Notes: a model not told the origin generated them from the letters alone. A stretch of 64,000 bases of DNA from Leptospiraceae bacterium (GCA_016711485.1 JADJSX010000023.1:1126001-1190000), one strand, 5' to 3'; positions 42,963 to 52,460 are shown, counted from the stretch's first letter. Numbers and translations are program-made.

Positions 42963-44258
42963 CTAAAATACAAAATGTCTAATTGCACTTACTTTTGATT
43001 TAAGTTCACCTCTAAAATCTGGGTGAGCAATAGAGATTAAAGCTTCTGCTCTTTGTTTTAAGGATTTTCCGTATAAGTTTACGGTTCCAAATTCTGTCGC
43101 TACCCAATGAACATGACCACGAGTCGTAACTACACCAGCTCCTGGATTTAGCTCAGTAGTAATTCTGGAAACTTTGCCTTTAGCCGCTGTAGAGGGAAGT
43201 GCAATAATAGGTTTACCATTTTTGGATAATGCTGCACCGCGGATAAAATCCATTTGTCCGCCAATTCCAGAAAATATTCTATGACCCATAGAGTCTGCGC
43301 ATACCTGACCAGTTAAATCGATTTCAAGTGCGGAGTTAATAGCTATTACCTTATCATTCTCTCTAATGATATGTGTATCGTTAGTTCTATCACAAGGGTG
43401 AAATTCTACTGCAGGGTTATCATTTACAAAGTCGTACAATTTCTGAGTTCCCGCGCAAAAACTAGTTACCAATCTATATTGATGTACTTTTTTTAGTTTA
43501 TTCGAAATTGCCCCTGCTTCAAATAAATCTACAACTCTGTCAGAAAACATTTCTGTATGTATGCCGAGCTCTAGTTTATTTTTTAAACGAGATAACACTG
43601 CGTCAGGAATTCCACCGATGCCCATTTGGAGGCAAGATCCGTCTTCTACTAAATCAGCAACAATTTGTCCAATTTTAGATTCTACTTCCGATTCTTTTTC
43701 ACCTTCATGAAAATGAAGTGGACGATTTGTCAAAGTGAATGCTTTGATTTTTTTAAACGGAACAACTGCATTTCCATGAGTTCTTGGCATTTGTTCGTTA
43801 ATTTCAGCAATGATAATTTTAGCTGATTCTGCTGCTGCTTTTGCTGTATCGACAGAAGTGCCTAATGTGCAGTATCCGTGTTTATCAGGAGGGGATAATT
43901 GTAAGAATGCGACATCTAATTTAACTGCTCCGGATAAAAATAACGAAGGAATTGCTGATAAAAAAATTGGGACAAAGTCCGCTCTACCTTCTTCAATTGG
44001 TTTTCTCATTGCGGCTCCTGTAAATAGGGAGATAGAAAAAAATTGATTACTGTATTGTGGCTCCACAAATTCAATCGGTCCGGTTAAGTGTAAATGATAA
44101 AGTTTGATTCCCTCTATATCTTTTCTTTTTACCATTGCTTCAAGTAATGGAGTTGGCGTTGCTGCTGCACCATGCACAAAAATATTATCATGACTTTTTA
44201 CTAATTTTAATGCATCTTCTGCACTCACTGCTCTACTTTTCCAATCACTATTATTCAT
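42963..44258 (-). CDS. Acetyl-CoA hydrolase/transferase family (4-hydroxybutyrate or butyrate CoA-transferase type)
   Basis: Class I CoA-transferase of 431 residues that moves CoA between carboxylic acids through a glutamyl-thioester. Visible blocks are SHDNIFVHGAAATPTPLLEA, DVAFLQLSPPDKHGYCTLGT, QMGIGGIPDAVLSRLKN and the catalytic Glu in GIHTEMFSDRVVDL. FSGIGGQMDFIRGAALSKNG and TTRGHVHWVATEFG follow near the end. The exact substrate cannot be read from the sequence. No CoA ligase partner is adjacent; the gene starts at ATG 44258 with AGGAA upstream. Confidence 0.88.
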   Translation of the reverse strand: MNNSDWKSRAVSAEDALKLVKSHDNIFVHGAAATPTPLLEAMVKRKDIEGIKLYHLHLTGPIEFVEPQYSNQFFSISLFTGAAMRKPIEEGRADFVPIFLSAIPSLFLSGAVKLDVAFLQLSPPDKHGYCTLGTSVDTAKAAAESAKIIIAEINEQMPRTHGNAVVPFKKIKAFTLTNRPLHFHEGEKESEVESKIGQIVADLVEDGSCLQMGIGGIPDAVLSRLKNKLELGIHTEMFSDRVVDLFEAGAISNKLKKVHQYRLVTSFCAGTQKLYDFVNDNPAVEFHPCDRTNDTHIIRENDKVIAINSALEIDLTGQVCADSMGHRIFSGIGGQMDFIRGAALSKNGKPIIALPSTAAKGKVSRITTELNPGAGVVTTRGHVHWVATEFGTVNLYGKSLKQRAEALISIAHPDFRGELKSKVSAIRHFVF

Positions 44259-44542
44259 TATTCTTTCCTCACTGTACTCTAATTAAATATAGTTATACAA
44301 CTTTCAAAATTATTTGCCTGTTCTCTATCAGAAATAGTAAAAAACAAATCCGGTGTATAAAGAATTTTGCGACTAATTATAAAAATGGTATACTTCTTTA
44401 TATTTATACAATCTTTACTAGAGGTAATTCTATTAGGAACAAAATATTTATGAAACAAAAGAAAAATAACTATGATTAATGTCATCTTTACGGGAAAATG
44501 AAAATTTTCACGTATTTTAAAGTGCAGAAGTCGGTTTAAATT

Positions 44543-44947
44543 TTATAAAGAACGTTCTGGTTTTAGAATCCAATACCGATCGAGAAAATAAATAGTAACT
44601 CCACCTAATGCATACGCCATTAAATCAAGCGGGTCAAACACAGACCCAAAAACAATTCGAGTAAACAAATTCTCCTCAAATCCAAGAAGTTTTACTATTT
44701 TTAAATACTGCAAAAATTCTATTATGAATGCAAATATTGTCACACCAATACTCAACTTGAGTGAATTCCAAGTTGAAAAAGATTGCATAAAAGTATAAAT
44801 CAACATTACAATCACTGCATCTCCCAAAAAACCACGAATAAATTGATTTTGAGAAAATAAAACTACAATTAGCACACAGAGGATAAATAAGAGTAAACTT
44901 AATATTACATAACGTAAACGGTATTTGTTAATTATTTTGTTCATCAT
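44543..44947 (-). CDS. DUF2809 family membrane protein
   Basis: The 134-residue product has four membrane helices. The family pattern is visible: RLRYVILSLLLFILCVLIVV, then FLGDAVIVMLIYTFMQSF, ATIFAFIIEFLQYLKI-like IEFLQYLK, and FGSVFDPLDLMAYALGGVTI with the conserved DxxDxxAY end. Function is unknown; related families are VanZ-like. An A+T-rich spacer without genes precedes it. Confidence 0.75.
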   Translation of the reverse strand: MMNKIINKYRLRYVILSLLLFILCVLIVVLFSQNQFIRGFLGDAVIVMLIYTFMQSFSTWNSLKLSIGVTIFAFIIEFLQYLKIVKLLGFEENLFTRIVFGSVFDPLDLMAYALGGVTIYFLDRYWILKPERSL

Positions 44948-45022
44948 TTAAATTCCTTTTATTTTAAGAGAAGTTACTCTTTTATTAAAAACCTGGTCGA
45001 AGCCGAGTTTTTATTGTTTTAA

Positions 45023-45487
45023 TCATACATTGTAAATACAATTCAAGAGAGATTTGTATTTATCGGTTACGATGTGGCGTTTAACGCTTAATTTAGCAGT
45101 TAACTCATCACCTAACTCAAACGGTTTAGGAAGAATCCTGAAGTCTATAATTTTCTCAAATGATTTAAAACCGTTTTCACTACTAATCAATTTTTCAAAA
45201 CTACGCAATGAAATAACAGGAGATGTCTCGGTCATACCATATCCTTCAAAAACTTGGATCCCAATATTATTAAAAAATTCATCTATGTGGAAAGGCAGTA
45301 CACCACCGCCTGATACAAATCCTCGCAATTTTCCTTCCGTTTCATTCCTTATTTTACTTAATACAATCGAATCTAAAACAAAATTAGGAAGGAACAAAGT
45401 TATTACGACCCGTAAATGATACATTCCTGTAAAGATATACGCATCTAAGAATAGCCAGAATGCCGCTATTAATAATATCCAACCCAT
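45023..45487 (-). pseudogene. Long-chain acyl-CoA ligase remnant with internal deletion
   Basis: The middle reads KLRGFVSGGGVLPFHIDEFF and GIQVFEGYGMTETSPVISLR, the AMP-binding core of Leptospira-type long-chain fatty acid CoA ligases. Shortly after, the sequence jumps to ILPKPFELGDELTAKLSVKR and HIVTDKYKSL, which normally lies more than 150 residues later. The N-terminal half with the P-loop is also missing. This is a dead fragment despite an uninterrupted frame of 154 codons. Confidence 0.65.
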
Positions 45488-45771
45488 GCGGGATTGCGAG
45501 ATAAATAAGTTTAAAGCTCAAATTATTGCAAATAATTCGCCAGCCATTTAAAAGATCCTTCTAGAAATTGACTGAGTTGTATCTAATTTTTACCTAGAGT
45601 TATACTCAATGTGGTTTTTTTTATACGGAAAGATTTTTCCATATAAAATTTGAATAAAATGAAAATATTTTGGTTTCTCTTGTTCAACGAATATTTCTTA
45701 GAATTCTAAATATTTTTCTTCTATTTTCTTTGTCAGAGATTCGCTATTCTGATCGAATTTCTAGGGGTAGA

Positions 45772-45832
45772 CCACCCTTTTTTCTGATGGAAAAAACCAT
45801 AGCCTCGGTTTCACGCCTGATGGCTTCGGAAA
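45772..45832 (-). repeat. Hairpin unit B, copy 1
   Basis: 61 bases, 59 identical to 46200-46260. It holds two small hairpins whose loops contain CTGATGG: TTTTTT-CTGATGG-AAAAAA (45778-45796) and a second around CACGCCTGATGGCTTC. Confidence 0.8.
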
Positions 45833-45872
45833 TTTAACGTAGTTTTGATTAATTTATAGGAATAAGTCCTTA

Positions 45873-45893
45873 CTTTTGCCTGTTGGGCAAAAG
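45873..45893. repeat. Hairpin unit C
   Basis: CTTTTGCC, loop TGTTG, GGCAAAAG: an 8-bp perfect stem. Its top CCTGTTGG is one base from the CTGATGG core of the neighbouring hairpins. Confidence 0.65.
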
Positions 45894-45895
45894 CC

Positions 45896-45938
45896 TCTAG
45901 CAACTTTTTTTCCGCCTGATGGGCTAACAAAAAAGTTG
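45896..45938 (-). repeat. Hairpin unit A, copy 1
   Basis: 43 bases identical to 46152-46194. CAACTTTTTT (45901-45910) pairs with AAAAAAGTTG (45929-45938) around a loop containing CGCCTGATGGGC. On the minus strand it directly follows the broken tRNA-Asn copy. Confidence 0.85.
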
Positions 45939-46063
45939 CTCCCTCTGCTGGGCTCGAACCAGCGACCCATTGATTAACATATTCGAGCGACCGAGCGAGA
46001 ATGGGATTTTGCCATGCTATCAGTACAGCATGAGCAAAATGGGAGGATTGCTCTACCGGCTGG
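45939..46063 (-). pseudogene. Broken tRNA-Asn copy with 68-base insert at the anticodon stem
   Basis: The 3' half (45939-45979) matches tRNA-Asn including TGTTAATCAATGGGTCGCTG and the T-arm. The block CCAGCCGGTAGAGCAA (46048-46063) matches the D-arm. Between them 45980-46047 replaces the five bases TTGAC of the intact gene; the insert can fold on ATTTTGCC/GCAAAAT. The 5' acceptor strand is lost, so no functional tRNA is expected. Confidence 0.75.
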
Positions 46064-46151
46064 AAATAGGAAAAGGGTTGATTTTGTTGGAGTAGGTTGC
46101 TTTAAGGGAAGTTTTTTAGAATTAATGCCGCCCACCGCTTTGATGATGCAA

Positions 46152-46194
46152 TCTAGCAACTTTTTTTCCGCCTGATGGGCTAACAAAAAAGTTG
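46152..46194 (-). repeat. Hairpin unit A, copy 2
   Basis: Exact duplicate of 45896-45938, separated from unit B copy 2 by five bases. The stem is CAACTTTTTT (46157-46166) with AAAAAAGTTG (46185-46194). Confidence 0.85.
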
Positions 46195-46199
46195 AAAAT

Positions 46200-46262
46200 C
46201 CACCCTTTTTTCTGATGGAAAAAACCATAGCCGCGGTTTGACGCCTGATGGCTTCGGAAACC
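46200..46262 (-). repeat. Hairpin unit B, copy 2
   Basis: Direct duplicate of 45772-45832 with two substitutions. Reading the minus strand, it begins 3 bases after the 3' end of tRNA-Asn with GGTTTCCGAAGCCATCAGGC. The second hairpin, TTTTTT-CTGATGG-AAAAAA, is at 46206-46224. Confidence 0.8.
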
Positions 46263-46264
46263 TT

Positions 46265-46338
<74 letters not shown>

Positions 46339-47041
46339 TTATCACGGTCTATGCTGCCATTTTTCCAATACTATTAAAATCGACAAGATTTTTTTGCAAA
46401 AAAAGTTTAGCTGGGCTCTGTTTTTTATGTATTTTGTCAATTATTCTGAGACACCAAAGCTTTATTTTACTTTCTCTCTAAATATTCTTTAGCAGGCAAA
46501 ACCTCTATTTTATTTTGGTGATAGGGGTGATTAATAGCAAAGTCGATCTCACGACTTCTTTATCTCTAATAAAAATTAATTTCTGGCTGTATCTTCCTAC
46601 TTCTCTACAAATTGGATTTTCTTGAGTAAGTGGATAATATTTAGGTTTTCGAAGATTCCCCCCCCTCACTGCCTTGGCTACTGCATAGAAAGTAGGCGCT
46701 GGGTTACCAATAACTCAATCATTTCTTTTCTTAAGAAATAATAATTACGATAGTGCTTAGGTTAGTTAGTTTTCCCATACGGGTCAGAGGTAATCTATGA
46801 AAACTTACCTTAATTTCGTGATTTTGGGATGCGAACGGGGGACGGACTTGATAAATAATGCCAAGCATTAAAATGTATATTATACTGCAATTAGAAAATT
46901 TGTAAAAAATTTATTTCCAAAAAAAACTTATCGGGTAAATTTGAAAAAAAAAATAGTATAAGAAAAAAAATGACAGAAATTTTTTTTCGATTATGCAGTG
47001 TGACATAACACAACTATTGCAATTCGGAGACATATTTATCT
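46339..47041. other. Gene-poor region upstream of nrdJ
   Basis: No intact gene in 703 bases. On the minus strand 46660-46480 reads PLTQENPICREVGRYSQKL and, after a frame change, EIDFAINHPYHQNKIEVLPA then KEYLERK and a stop, so it is a decayed protein tail of unknown origin. A partial MITE-like repeat lies at 46708-46772. The last 100 bases are very A-rich and should contain the nrdJ promoter; no cobalamin riboswitch was recognised. Confidence 0.45.
46708..46772 (-). repeat. MITE-like repeat family, partial copy 4
   Basis: AACTCAATCATTTCTTTTC followed by TTAAGAAATAATAATTACGA, GATAGTG and TTAGGTTAGTTA align with the reverse complement of the left 60 bases of copy 1 at about 80 percent by eye. 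The rest of the element is not visible. Confidence 0.5.
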
Positions 47042-50000
47042 ATGAAAATTAATCGCTACTTTACGCAGGGCTCAGAAACCCAGTACCCAGGAATTGAATG
47101 GGCAAAAAAGAATTCAAAAATTACAAATTCTGACGGTTCTTCCGTTTTTGAAGCAAATGACATCCAAGTCCCTTCTGGTTGGTCACAAGTTGCGACTGAT
47201 ATTTTGGCACAAAAATACTTTCGCCGAAAAGGTATCCCGAAATATCTTAGAAAAGTAGAAGAGCCCGGTATTCCTGAATGGCTACAGAGATCAGTCCCTG
47301 ATAGCGATAAACTCAATTCACTAAATCCTGAAGATAGATATTATGGCGAAACCGATGCACGACAAGTGTTTCATCGCCTTGCTGGTTGTTGGACTTATTG
47401 GGGATTCAAATACGGGTATTTTTCAGATGAACAAAGTGCTCGTGCATTTTACGAAGAGACTACTTTCATGCTTGCCTCACAAATGGCGGCACCAAATTCC
47501 CCACAGTGGTTTAATACAGGTCTTCATTGGGCATATGGAATTGATGGAGCTTCCCAAGGTCACTACTATGTTGATCCTGCATCGGGAGTATTAACTAAAT
47601 CTTCGTCATCTTATGAACACCCACAGCCTCACGCTTGTTTTATCCAAAGTGTCAATGATGATCTTGTAAACGAAGGCGGAATCATGGATCTTTGGGTCCG
47701 AGAAGCACGTCTTTTTAAATATGGTTCTGGAACAGGAACAAATTTTTCCAATATTCGTGGTGAAAATGAGTCTTTATCCGGTGGTGGAAAAAGTTCTGGA
47801 CTTATGAGTTTTCTAAAAATTGGCGATAGGGCCGCTGGAGCAATAAAATCTGGAGGAACTACACGTCGTGCCGCAAAAATGGTCTGTTTAGATATGGATC
47901 ATCCAGATATTGAAGAGTTTATTGATTGGAAAGTCAACGAAGAACAAAAAGTAGCCTCTCTCGTAACCGGTTCTATTCACAATAATCGTGCCCTTAATAA
48001 AGTGATTAAAGCTTGTTTTGAATTTGAAACCACTACTGAATCCGATAAATTTGATCCGAAAAAAAATCCAATTTTAAAAAAAGCAATTATTGAAGCAAAA
48101 AAAGTATTTTGCCCTGATAATTACATTAAACGTGTAATCGATCTCGCTAAACAAGGCACAAAAGAACTTTTATTCGAGGAACTTACAACCGATTGGCAGT
48201 CAGAGGCATACAACACAGTATCCGGTCAAAATAGCAATAACTCCGTTCGAATTTCAAATCAATTTATGGATGCAGTCGAAAAAGATTATGACTGGAATCT
48301 AATTAATCGAACAGAATTAGAGAAAGCTAGTAAATTAGGTCGTGCGGCTAAACCTGCGAAAACTCTCCGAGCACGTGATCTTTGGGATAAAATAGCAAAT
48401 GCGGCTTGGGCATCAGCTGATCCTGGAACTCAATACCATACAACTATCAATGAGTGGCATACTTGTCCAGAGGATGGAGCGATTAATGCATCTAATCCTT
48501 GCTCAGAGTATATGTTCCTTGATAACACTGCTTGTAACTTAGCTTCTGCGAATTTACAAAAGTTTTTAAAAGCAGACGGAACGTTTGATGTAGAAGCTTT
48601 TCGTTATCTCTGTCATATCTGGACAATCATTCTAGAAATTTCTGTTACTATGGCACAATTCCCTTCTCGCGAAATCGCTGAGCTTTCTTATAAATTTAGA
48701 ACTCTTGGTCTGGGTTATGCCAATCTTGGTTCTATTCTTATGATCATGGGAATTCCTTATGACTCCAAGGAAGCGTTAGGTGTAACTGGTGCAATTTCCT
48801 CTATTATGCATATGACTGCTTATAAGACTTCTGCTCTCATGGCAAGTGAACTCGGTCCTTTTTCTGGATACCAAAATAACCGTGAACATATGTTACGCGT
48901 TATCCGCAACCACCGCCGTGCCGCTTACAATTCTCCTTCTGAGGATTACGAGGGTTTGACGATTAAGCCGATAGGAATTGATTCAGCGAATTGCCCTGCA
49001 TACTTATTAAATGCCGCTAAAGAAGATTCCGATGCCGCACTTGAACTTGGAGAAAAATTTGGGTATCGCAACGCGCAGGTAACAGTGATTGCTCCCACAG
49101 GAACTATTGGTCTTGTGATGGACTGTGATACTACAGGTATTGAGCCTGACTTCGCCCTTGTGAAATACAAAAAATTAGCCGGTGGTGGATATTTTAAAAT
49201 TATCAACCAATCAGTTCCGCCAGCTTTGAAAAAACTTGGTTATTCTGCATCTGAAATTGAAGCGATTGTAAATTACTGTAAAGGTTACGCTACATTTAAC
49301 GGAGCTCCTTACATCAATACCCAATCTCTAAAAGAGAAAGGATTTACTGATGAAATTTTACAAAAAGTAGAAAGAGATTTAGCAGCTGCGTTTGACATTA
49401 ACTTTGTATTTAATAAATATGTACTCGGCGAAGAGTTCTTATCTAAGACATTAAAAATTGCTAAAGAAGTCTATGATGCGCCAACTTTCAATTTGCTCGA
49501 ACACTTAGTTTTTAACAAAGAAGAAATTCGAAAAGCAAACGACTATGTATGTGGAACTATGACGGTTGAAAATGCTCCTTTCTTAAAAGAGAAAGATTTA
49601 CCTGTATTTGATTGTGCAAATAAATGTGGTCGTTATGGAAAAAGATTTTTATCCTATCAATCTCATATTCGTACCATGGCGGCTGCACAGCCTTTTATTT
49701 CTGGTGCAATTTCAAAAACGATTAATCTTCCGGAAGATGCTTCGTTGGAAGACGTAAAGGATGCGTATCTCCTTTCTTGGAAAATGATGGTAAAAGCAAA
49801 TGCACTTTATCGTGATGGTTCTAAATTATCACAACCTTTAAATTCCGTATCAGAAATGCTTCATTTTGCAGAAGAAGAAATGAAAGAAGAGACTGTACAG
49901 GAAAAATCCCCCGTTGTTAAAACTGCAGAGAAGATTGTATTGAAATATATTTCGCAAAGACGAAAACTTCCTTCTCGCAGAGCTGGTTACACTCAGAAAG

Positions 50001-50665
50001 CAACGGTTGGGAGTCATAAAGTATATCTTAGAACCGGTGAATACGAAGATGGTCAATTAGGCGAAATTTTTATTGATATGCATAAAGAAGGAGCGGCATT
50101 CCGTAGTTTAATGAATGCGTTTGCTATTTCTGTTTCTTTAGGATTACAACATGGGGTTCCTCTAGAAGAATTTGTTGAGGCATTTACTTTCTTCAAATTT
50201 GAACCAAATGGAATGGTAAATGGAAACCATCATATCAAAATGAGTACTTCAGTAATCGATTATATTTTCCGTGAACTAGCTATTACTTATTTAGGTCGTT
50301 ACGATTTAGGGCAAGTTGTTTCTGACGAAGAACTTCGTGGTGATGAAGTTGGTAAATCCGGGAGGTTGGATTCGGAGACTTCGGAAGCATTAAATGAACC
50401 TTTGTCTAATGGAATTAAACCTAGCTCTGTAGGTATAAAACCGCTGCCGATTTCATTGTCTGACATCATTTCAAAAAATGAAATGAGCTCCAGTGGAAAG
50501 AAAAATGGCAATGTCGCAATCTTAGATAAGGCAGATCAAAGAGAAAGGGCAAAAATTCAAGGTTACACAGGAGATTCTTGTGTTGAATGTGGATCTTTTC
50601 AAATGGTTAGAAATGGTTCTTGTCTAAAATGCAACTCTTGCGGAACAACGACAGGTTGTAGTTGA
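47042..50665 (+). CDS. nrdJ: Vitamin B12-dependent ribonucleotide reductase (class II)
   Basis: Makes deoxyribonucleotides using adenosylcobalamin as the radical source, with or without oxygen. The 1,207-residue protein has the class II blocks HACFIQSVNDDLVNEGGI with a redox Cys, LFKYGSGTGTNFSNIRGENE, and NPCSEYMFLDNTACNLASAN with the catalytic N-C-E set. VTVIAPTGTIGLVMDCDTTG gives the phosphate-binding loop. The C-terminus CVECGSFQMVRNGSCLKC then CNSCGTTTGCS is the zinc-ribbon and reducing cysteine tail. It starts at ATG 47042. Its need for B12 fits the BtuF-like gene at 54.5 kb. Confidence 0.96.
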   Translation: MKINRYFTQGSETQYPGIEWAKKNSKITNSDGSSVFEANDIQVPSGWSQVATDILAQKYFRRKGIPKYLRKVEEPGIPEWLQRSVPDSDKLNSLNPEDRYYGETDARQVFHRLAGCWTYWGFKYGYFSDEQSARAFYEETTFMLASQMAAPNSPQWFNTGLHWAYGIDGASQGHYYVDPASGVLTKSSSSYEHPQPHACFIQSVNDDLVNEGGIMDLWVREARLFKYGSGTGTNFSNIRGENESLSGGGKSSGLMSFLKIGDRAAGAIKSGGTTRRAAKMVCLDMDHPDIEEFIDWKVNEEQKVASLVTGSIHNNRALNKVIKACFEFETTTESDKFDPKKNPILKKAIIEAKKVFCPDNYIKRVIDLAKQGTKELLFEELTTDWQSEAYNTVSGQNSNNSVRISNQFMDAVEKDYDWNLINRTELEKASKLGRAAKPAKTLRARDLWDKIANAAWASADPGTQYHTTINEWHTCPEDGAINASNPCSEYMFLDNTACNLASANLQKFLKADGTFDVEAFRYLCHIWTIILEISVTMAQFPSREIAELSYKFRTLGLGYANLGSILMIMGIPYDSKEALGVTGAISSIMHMTAYKTSALMASELGPFSGYQNNREHMLRVIRNHRRAAYNSPSEDYEGLTIKPIGIDSANCPAYLLNAAKEDSDAALELGEKFGYRNAQVTVIAPTGTIGLVMDCDTTGIEPDFALVKYKKLAGGGYFKIINQSVPPALKKLGYSASEIEAIVNYCKGYATFNGAPYINTQSLKEKGFTDEILQKVERDLAAAFDINFVFNKYVLGEEFLSKTLKIAKEVYDAPTFNLLEHLVFNKEEIRKANDYVCGTMTVENAPFLKEKDLPVFDCANKCGRYGKRFLSYQSHIRTMAAAQPFISGAISKTINLPEDASLEDVKDAYLLSWKMMVKANALYRDGSKLSQPLNSVSEMLHFAEEEMKEETVQEKSPVVKTAEKIVLKYISQRRKLPSRRAGYTQKATVGSHKVYLRTGEYEDGQLGEIFIDMHKEGAAFRSLMNAFAISVSLGLQHGVPLEEFVEAFTFFKFEPNGMVNGNHHIKMSTSVIDYIFRELAITYLGRYDLGQVVSDEELRGDEVGKSGRLDSETSEALNEPLSNGIKPSSVGIKPLPISLSDIISKNEMSSSGKKNGNVAILDKADQRERAKIQGYTGDSCVECGSFQMVRNGSCLKCNSCGTTTGCS

Positions 50666-50695
50666 ACTAGCTGATGTTGTTCAAGAAAGGAAATT

Positions 50696-50850
50696 TATGA
50701 AAGATAAAGCAAGTGAATTAATAGTTTCAATAGCCTGCAGCTGCAAGCCCACCGTCCATCTCTTTCGCTTTGCTCAAGCCCATTGTCGCATACGCGCCAA
50801 TAGGTGCAAACTTCACTTAAACGTTTGGCTCACCTTGTATAAGGTGAGCT
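50696..50850 (-). repeat. MITE-like repeat family, copy 3 (reverse orientation)
   Basis: TCAATAGCCTGCAGCTGCAA, GCCCACCG, then AATAGGTGCAAAC and TTTGGCTCACC follow the reverse complement of copy 1 (2500-2660) block by block. The preceding GATAAAGCAAGTGAATTAAT matches the other copies too. The end forms a perfect hairpin GCTCACCTT-GTAT-AAGGTGAGC at 50828-50849. Confidence 0.55.
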
Positions 50851-50866
50851 AGTAAGGATTTTGTTT

Positions 50867-51271
50867 ATGTTAGTGAGTGTTAGGTGTCTTGTACTTTTTG
50901 GATTTTTAGTTTCAGTTTTAGCTTGTAATAAACGTCTTATAAGAAAAGATGATCTCACACTCATTAATGAGCATTATTCGCAAAATACGTATTATGTGAA
51001 AGAAAACCTTGTTATGGATAACAAGGATGTAATTAAAAAGGATACTTCCGTAAAGATATGGATAGAGTCAACTGCTTCCATTCTTAAAGTTAAGTGTTAC
51101 AATAGTAACGAAGAAAGAGAAAGTGCAATCGGTAAGATGGTTGCCTATATCATTAACGAAGATTTTAAGGAAAAACAATTTACGGTTGAGTATTTGGACC
51201 AGTTGATAGCTGAAAAGCTAGTATATTATGATGCAAAGGACGTAAGTAATAATAAAAAGGCAAAAAAATAG
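50867..51271 (+). CDS. Putative lipoprotein, possibly type II secretion-associated
   Basis: From ATG 50867 (AAGGA upstream) the signal peptide ends FLVSVLACNKRLIRKDD, so the Cys is the lipid site. The 134-residue product then reads LINEHYSQNTYYVKENLVMD, a charged body and a Lys-rich end. It resembles, from memory, the Leptospira type II secretion-associated lipoprotein, but no secretion gene is adjacent and this is not verified. It precedes a cell-wall peptidase gene by 47 bases. Confidence 0.55.
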   Translation: MLVSVRCLVLFGFLVSVLACNKRLIRKDDLTLINEHYSQNTYYVKENLVMDNKDVIKKDTSVKIWIESTASILKVKCYNSNEERESAIGKMVAYIINEDFKEKQFTVEYLDQLIAEKLVYYDAKDVSNNKKAKK

Positions 51272-51318
51272 GGATTTTGCTTGACTAATTTTGAATACTT
51301 ATACGATACAATAAATAG

Positions 51319-52257
51319 ATGCTGATACAATTCTGGATTTTTATAGTTTTTGCGATTACGGTAATTTTTACCTCAGTCGCTTTCGCGAGCCCATTTGATT
51401 CATTTGAAAATGAATTAAAGGAGTATATTGACTCTGAGTCTGGTCAATACTATGAAGGGGAAGACTCACAAATTAAAGAGTTATTTTCTCCTGATGAGGA
51501 AAACGCTGAAGAAGCACCTAAGTCGGTGGGGACTTATTCAAGGGTATCCTCCAATTACAAACTTCCCTCCCATATTAAAATTGCCAGAGTTATATCATCA
51601 ACAGTCATCAAACCATCTACTACAGTAGTAGGTGGCTATAAAGTCCAACCAAAAGATACACTCAGTAATATTGCTAAGAAATACAAAATGAAAGTAGACC
51701 AAATCAAAAAAATGAATGGTCTCAAAGGTGATTTAATCCGAATTGGACAAGTTTTACGTTTAAACAGTACCAGAACTACTACTTCTCATGTAGCTGGTGG
51801 AACCATCTACAAAATGAAAGTTTTTGCTTTGCCTGTTTTGACAGGGAAAGTAACTTCTCGTTTTGGATATAGAAGAGATCCTTTTAACCCGGCCGTTAGA
51901 AACTACCATTCTGGTCTTGATTTATCAGCTCCTGTTGGCACTCCCGTAATTGCATCGGCGGAAGGTGTCGTAGAGTTCAAAGGTAGAAATGGCGGTTACG
52001 GAAATACTGTTATCATCCGTCACAAAGGTGGTTATAAAACCATTTATGCACATTGTTCCACTACAGTTGTTGAGGTTGGTGACTTTGTGAAAATGGGTAA
52101 AGTTATTGGATCAGTAGGTCGTACTGGAACAGCAACTGGAGCACATTTACATTTTGAAGTGATTTACAAAGGTAAACTCATTGATCCAGAAAAAGCACTC
52201 CGTAAAGTAGAAATCGTTACTACCAAACCAGGAACAACACTTTCTGACAAATCCTAA
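51319..52257 (+). CDS. LysM-domain M23 (LytM-type) metallopeptidase
   Basis: Periplasmic cell-wall hydrolase or divisome activator of 312 residues. It has a signal peptide (FIVFAITVIFTSVAFA), then a LysM domain (GGYKVQPKDTLSNIAKKYKM, then GDLIRIGQVLRLN) that binds peptidoglycan. The M23 domain shows SRFGYRRDPFNPAVRNYHSG with HSGLDLS (zinc His and Asp), YGNTVIIRHKGGYKTIYAH and HLHFEV. All zinc ligands are present, so activity is expected. An intrinsic terminator follows at 52284-52318. Confidence 0.9.
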   Translation: MLIQFWIFIVFAITVIFTSVAFASPFDSFENELKEYIDSESGQYYEGEDSQIKELFSPDEENAEEAPKSVGTYSRVSSNYKLPSHIKIARVISSTVIKPSTTVVGGYKVQPKDTLSNIAKKYKMKVDQIKKMNGLKGDLIRIGQVLRLNSTRTTTSHVAGGTIYKMKVFALPVLTGKVTSRFGYRRDPFNPAVRNYHSGLDLSAPVGTPVIASAEGVVEFKGRNGGYGNTVIIRHKGGYKTIYAHCSTTVVEVGDFVKMGKVIGSVGRTGTATGAHLHFEVIYKGKLIDPEKALRKVEIVTTKPGTTLSDKS

Positions 52258-52283
52258 CAGCATTTAGAATCTTATCCAGAATG

Positions 52284-52318
52284 AACCCATATCTTCTTCG
52301 GAATATATGGGTTTTTTT
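52284..52318 (+). terminator. Rho-independent terminator of the M23 peptidase gene
   Basis: AACCCATAT (52284-52292), a 12-base loop and ATATGGGTT (52305-52313) followed by further T's (seven in a row from 52312). It lies 27 bases after the stop codon. Confidence 0.85.
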
Positions 52319-52346
52319 GTATTTAATGGAAGGCTCGAAAAAATAC

Positions 52347-52380
52347 AATGAAGGTGCGAAAGCATTTTCGCACCTTCATT
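52347..52380. repeat. Perfect 15-bp stem-loop between convergent genes
   Basis: AATGAAGGTGCGAAA, loop GCAT, and the exact complement. It lies between the peptidase gene and the end of the minus-strand CysQ-like gene and may end transcripts arriving from that side. No T-tract is present. Confidence 0.75.
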
Positions 52381-52460
52381 ACAAATTCTAATTTAAAAAT
52401 TGAAATCAATTGAATATCGAAATCTTTATGTCAAACTGACGTTAAACTAATTGAAATAAA

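Noticed and set aside
44259..44542. Short open frames between the CoA-transferase and DUF2809 genes
   Set aside because: They are A+T-rich, overlap on both strands, have no ribosome binding sites and resemble no family.
45772..46262. CsrB-like decoy RNA made of GGA-loop hairpins
   Set aside because: Only the B-unit loops have ATGGA on the plus strand; the A units have ATGGG, and no transcript evidence or promoter is visible.
46860..47041. Cobalamin riboswitch upstream of nrdJ
   Set aside because: No B12-box-like conserved sequence or suitable stem set could be recognised in the A-rich leader.
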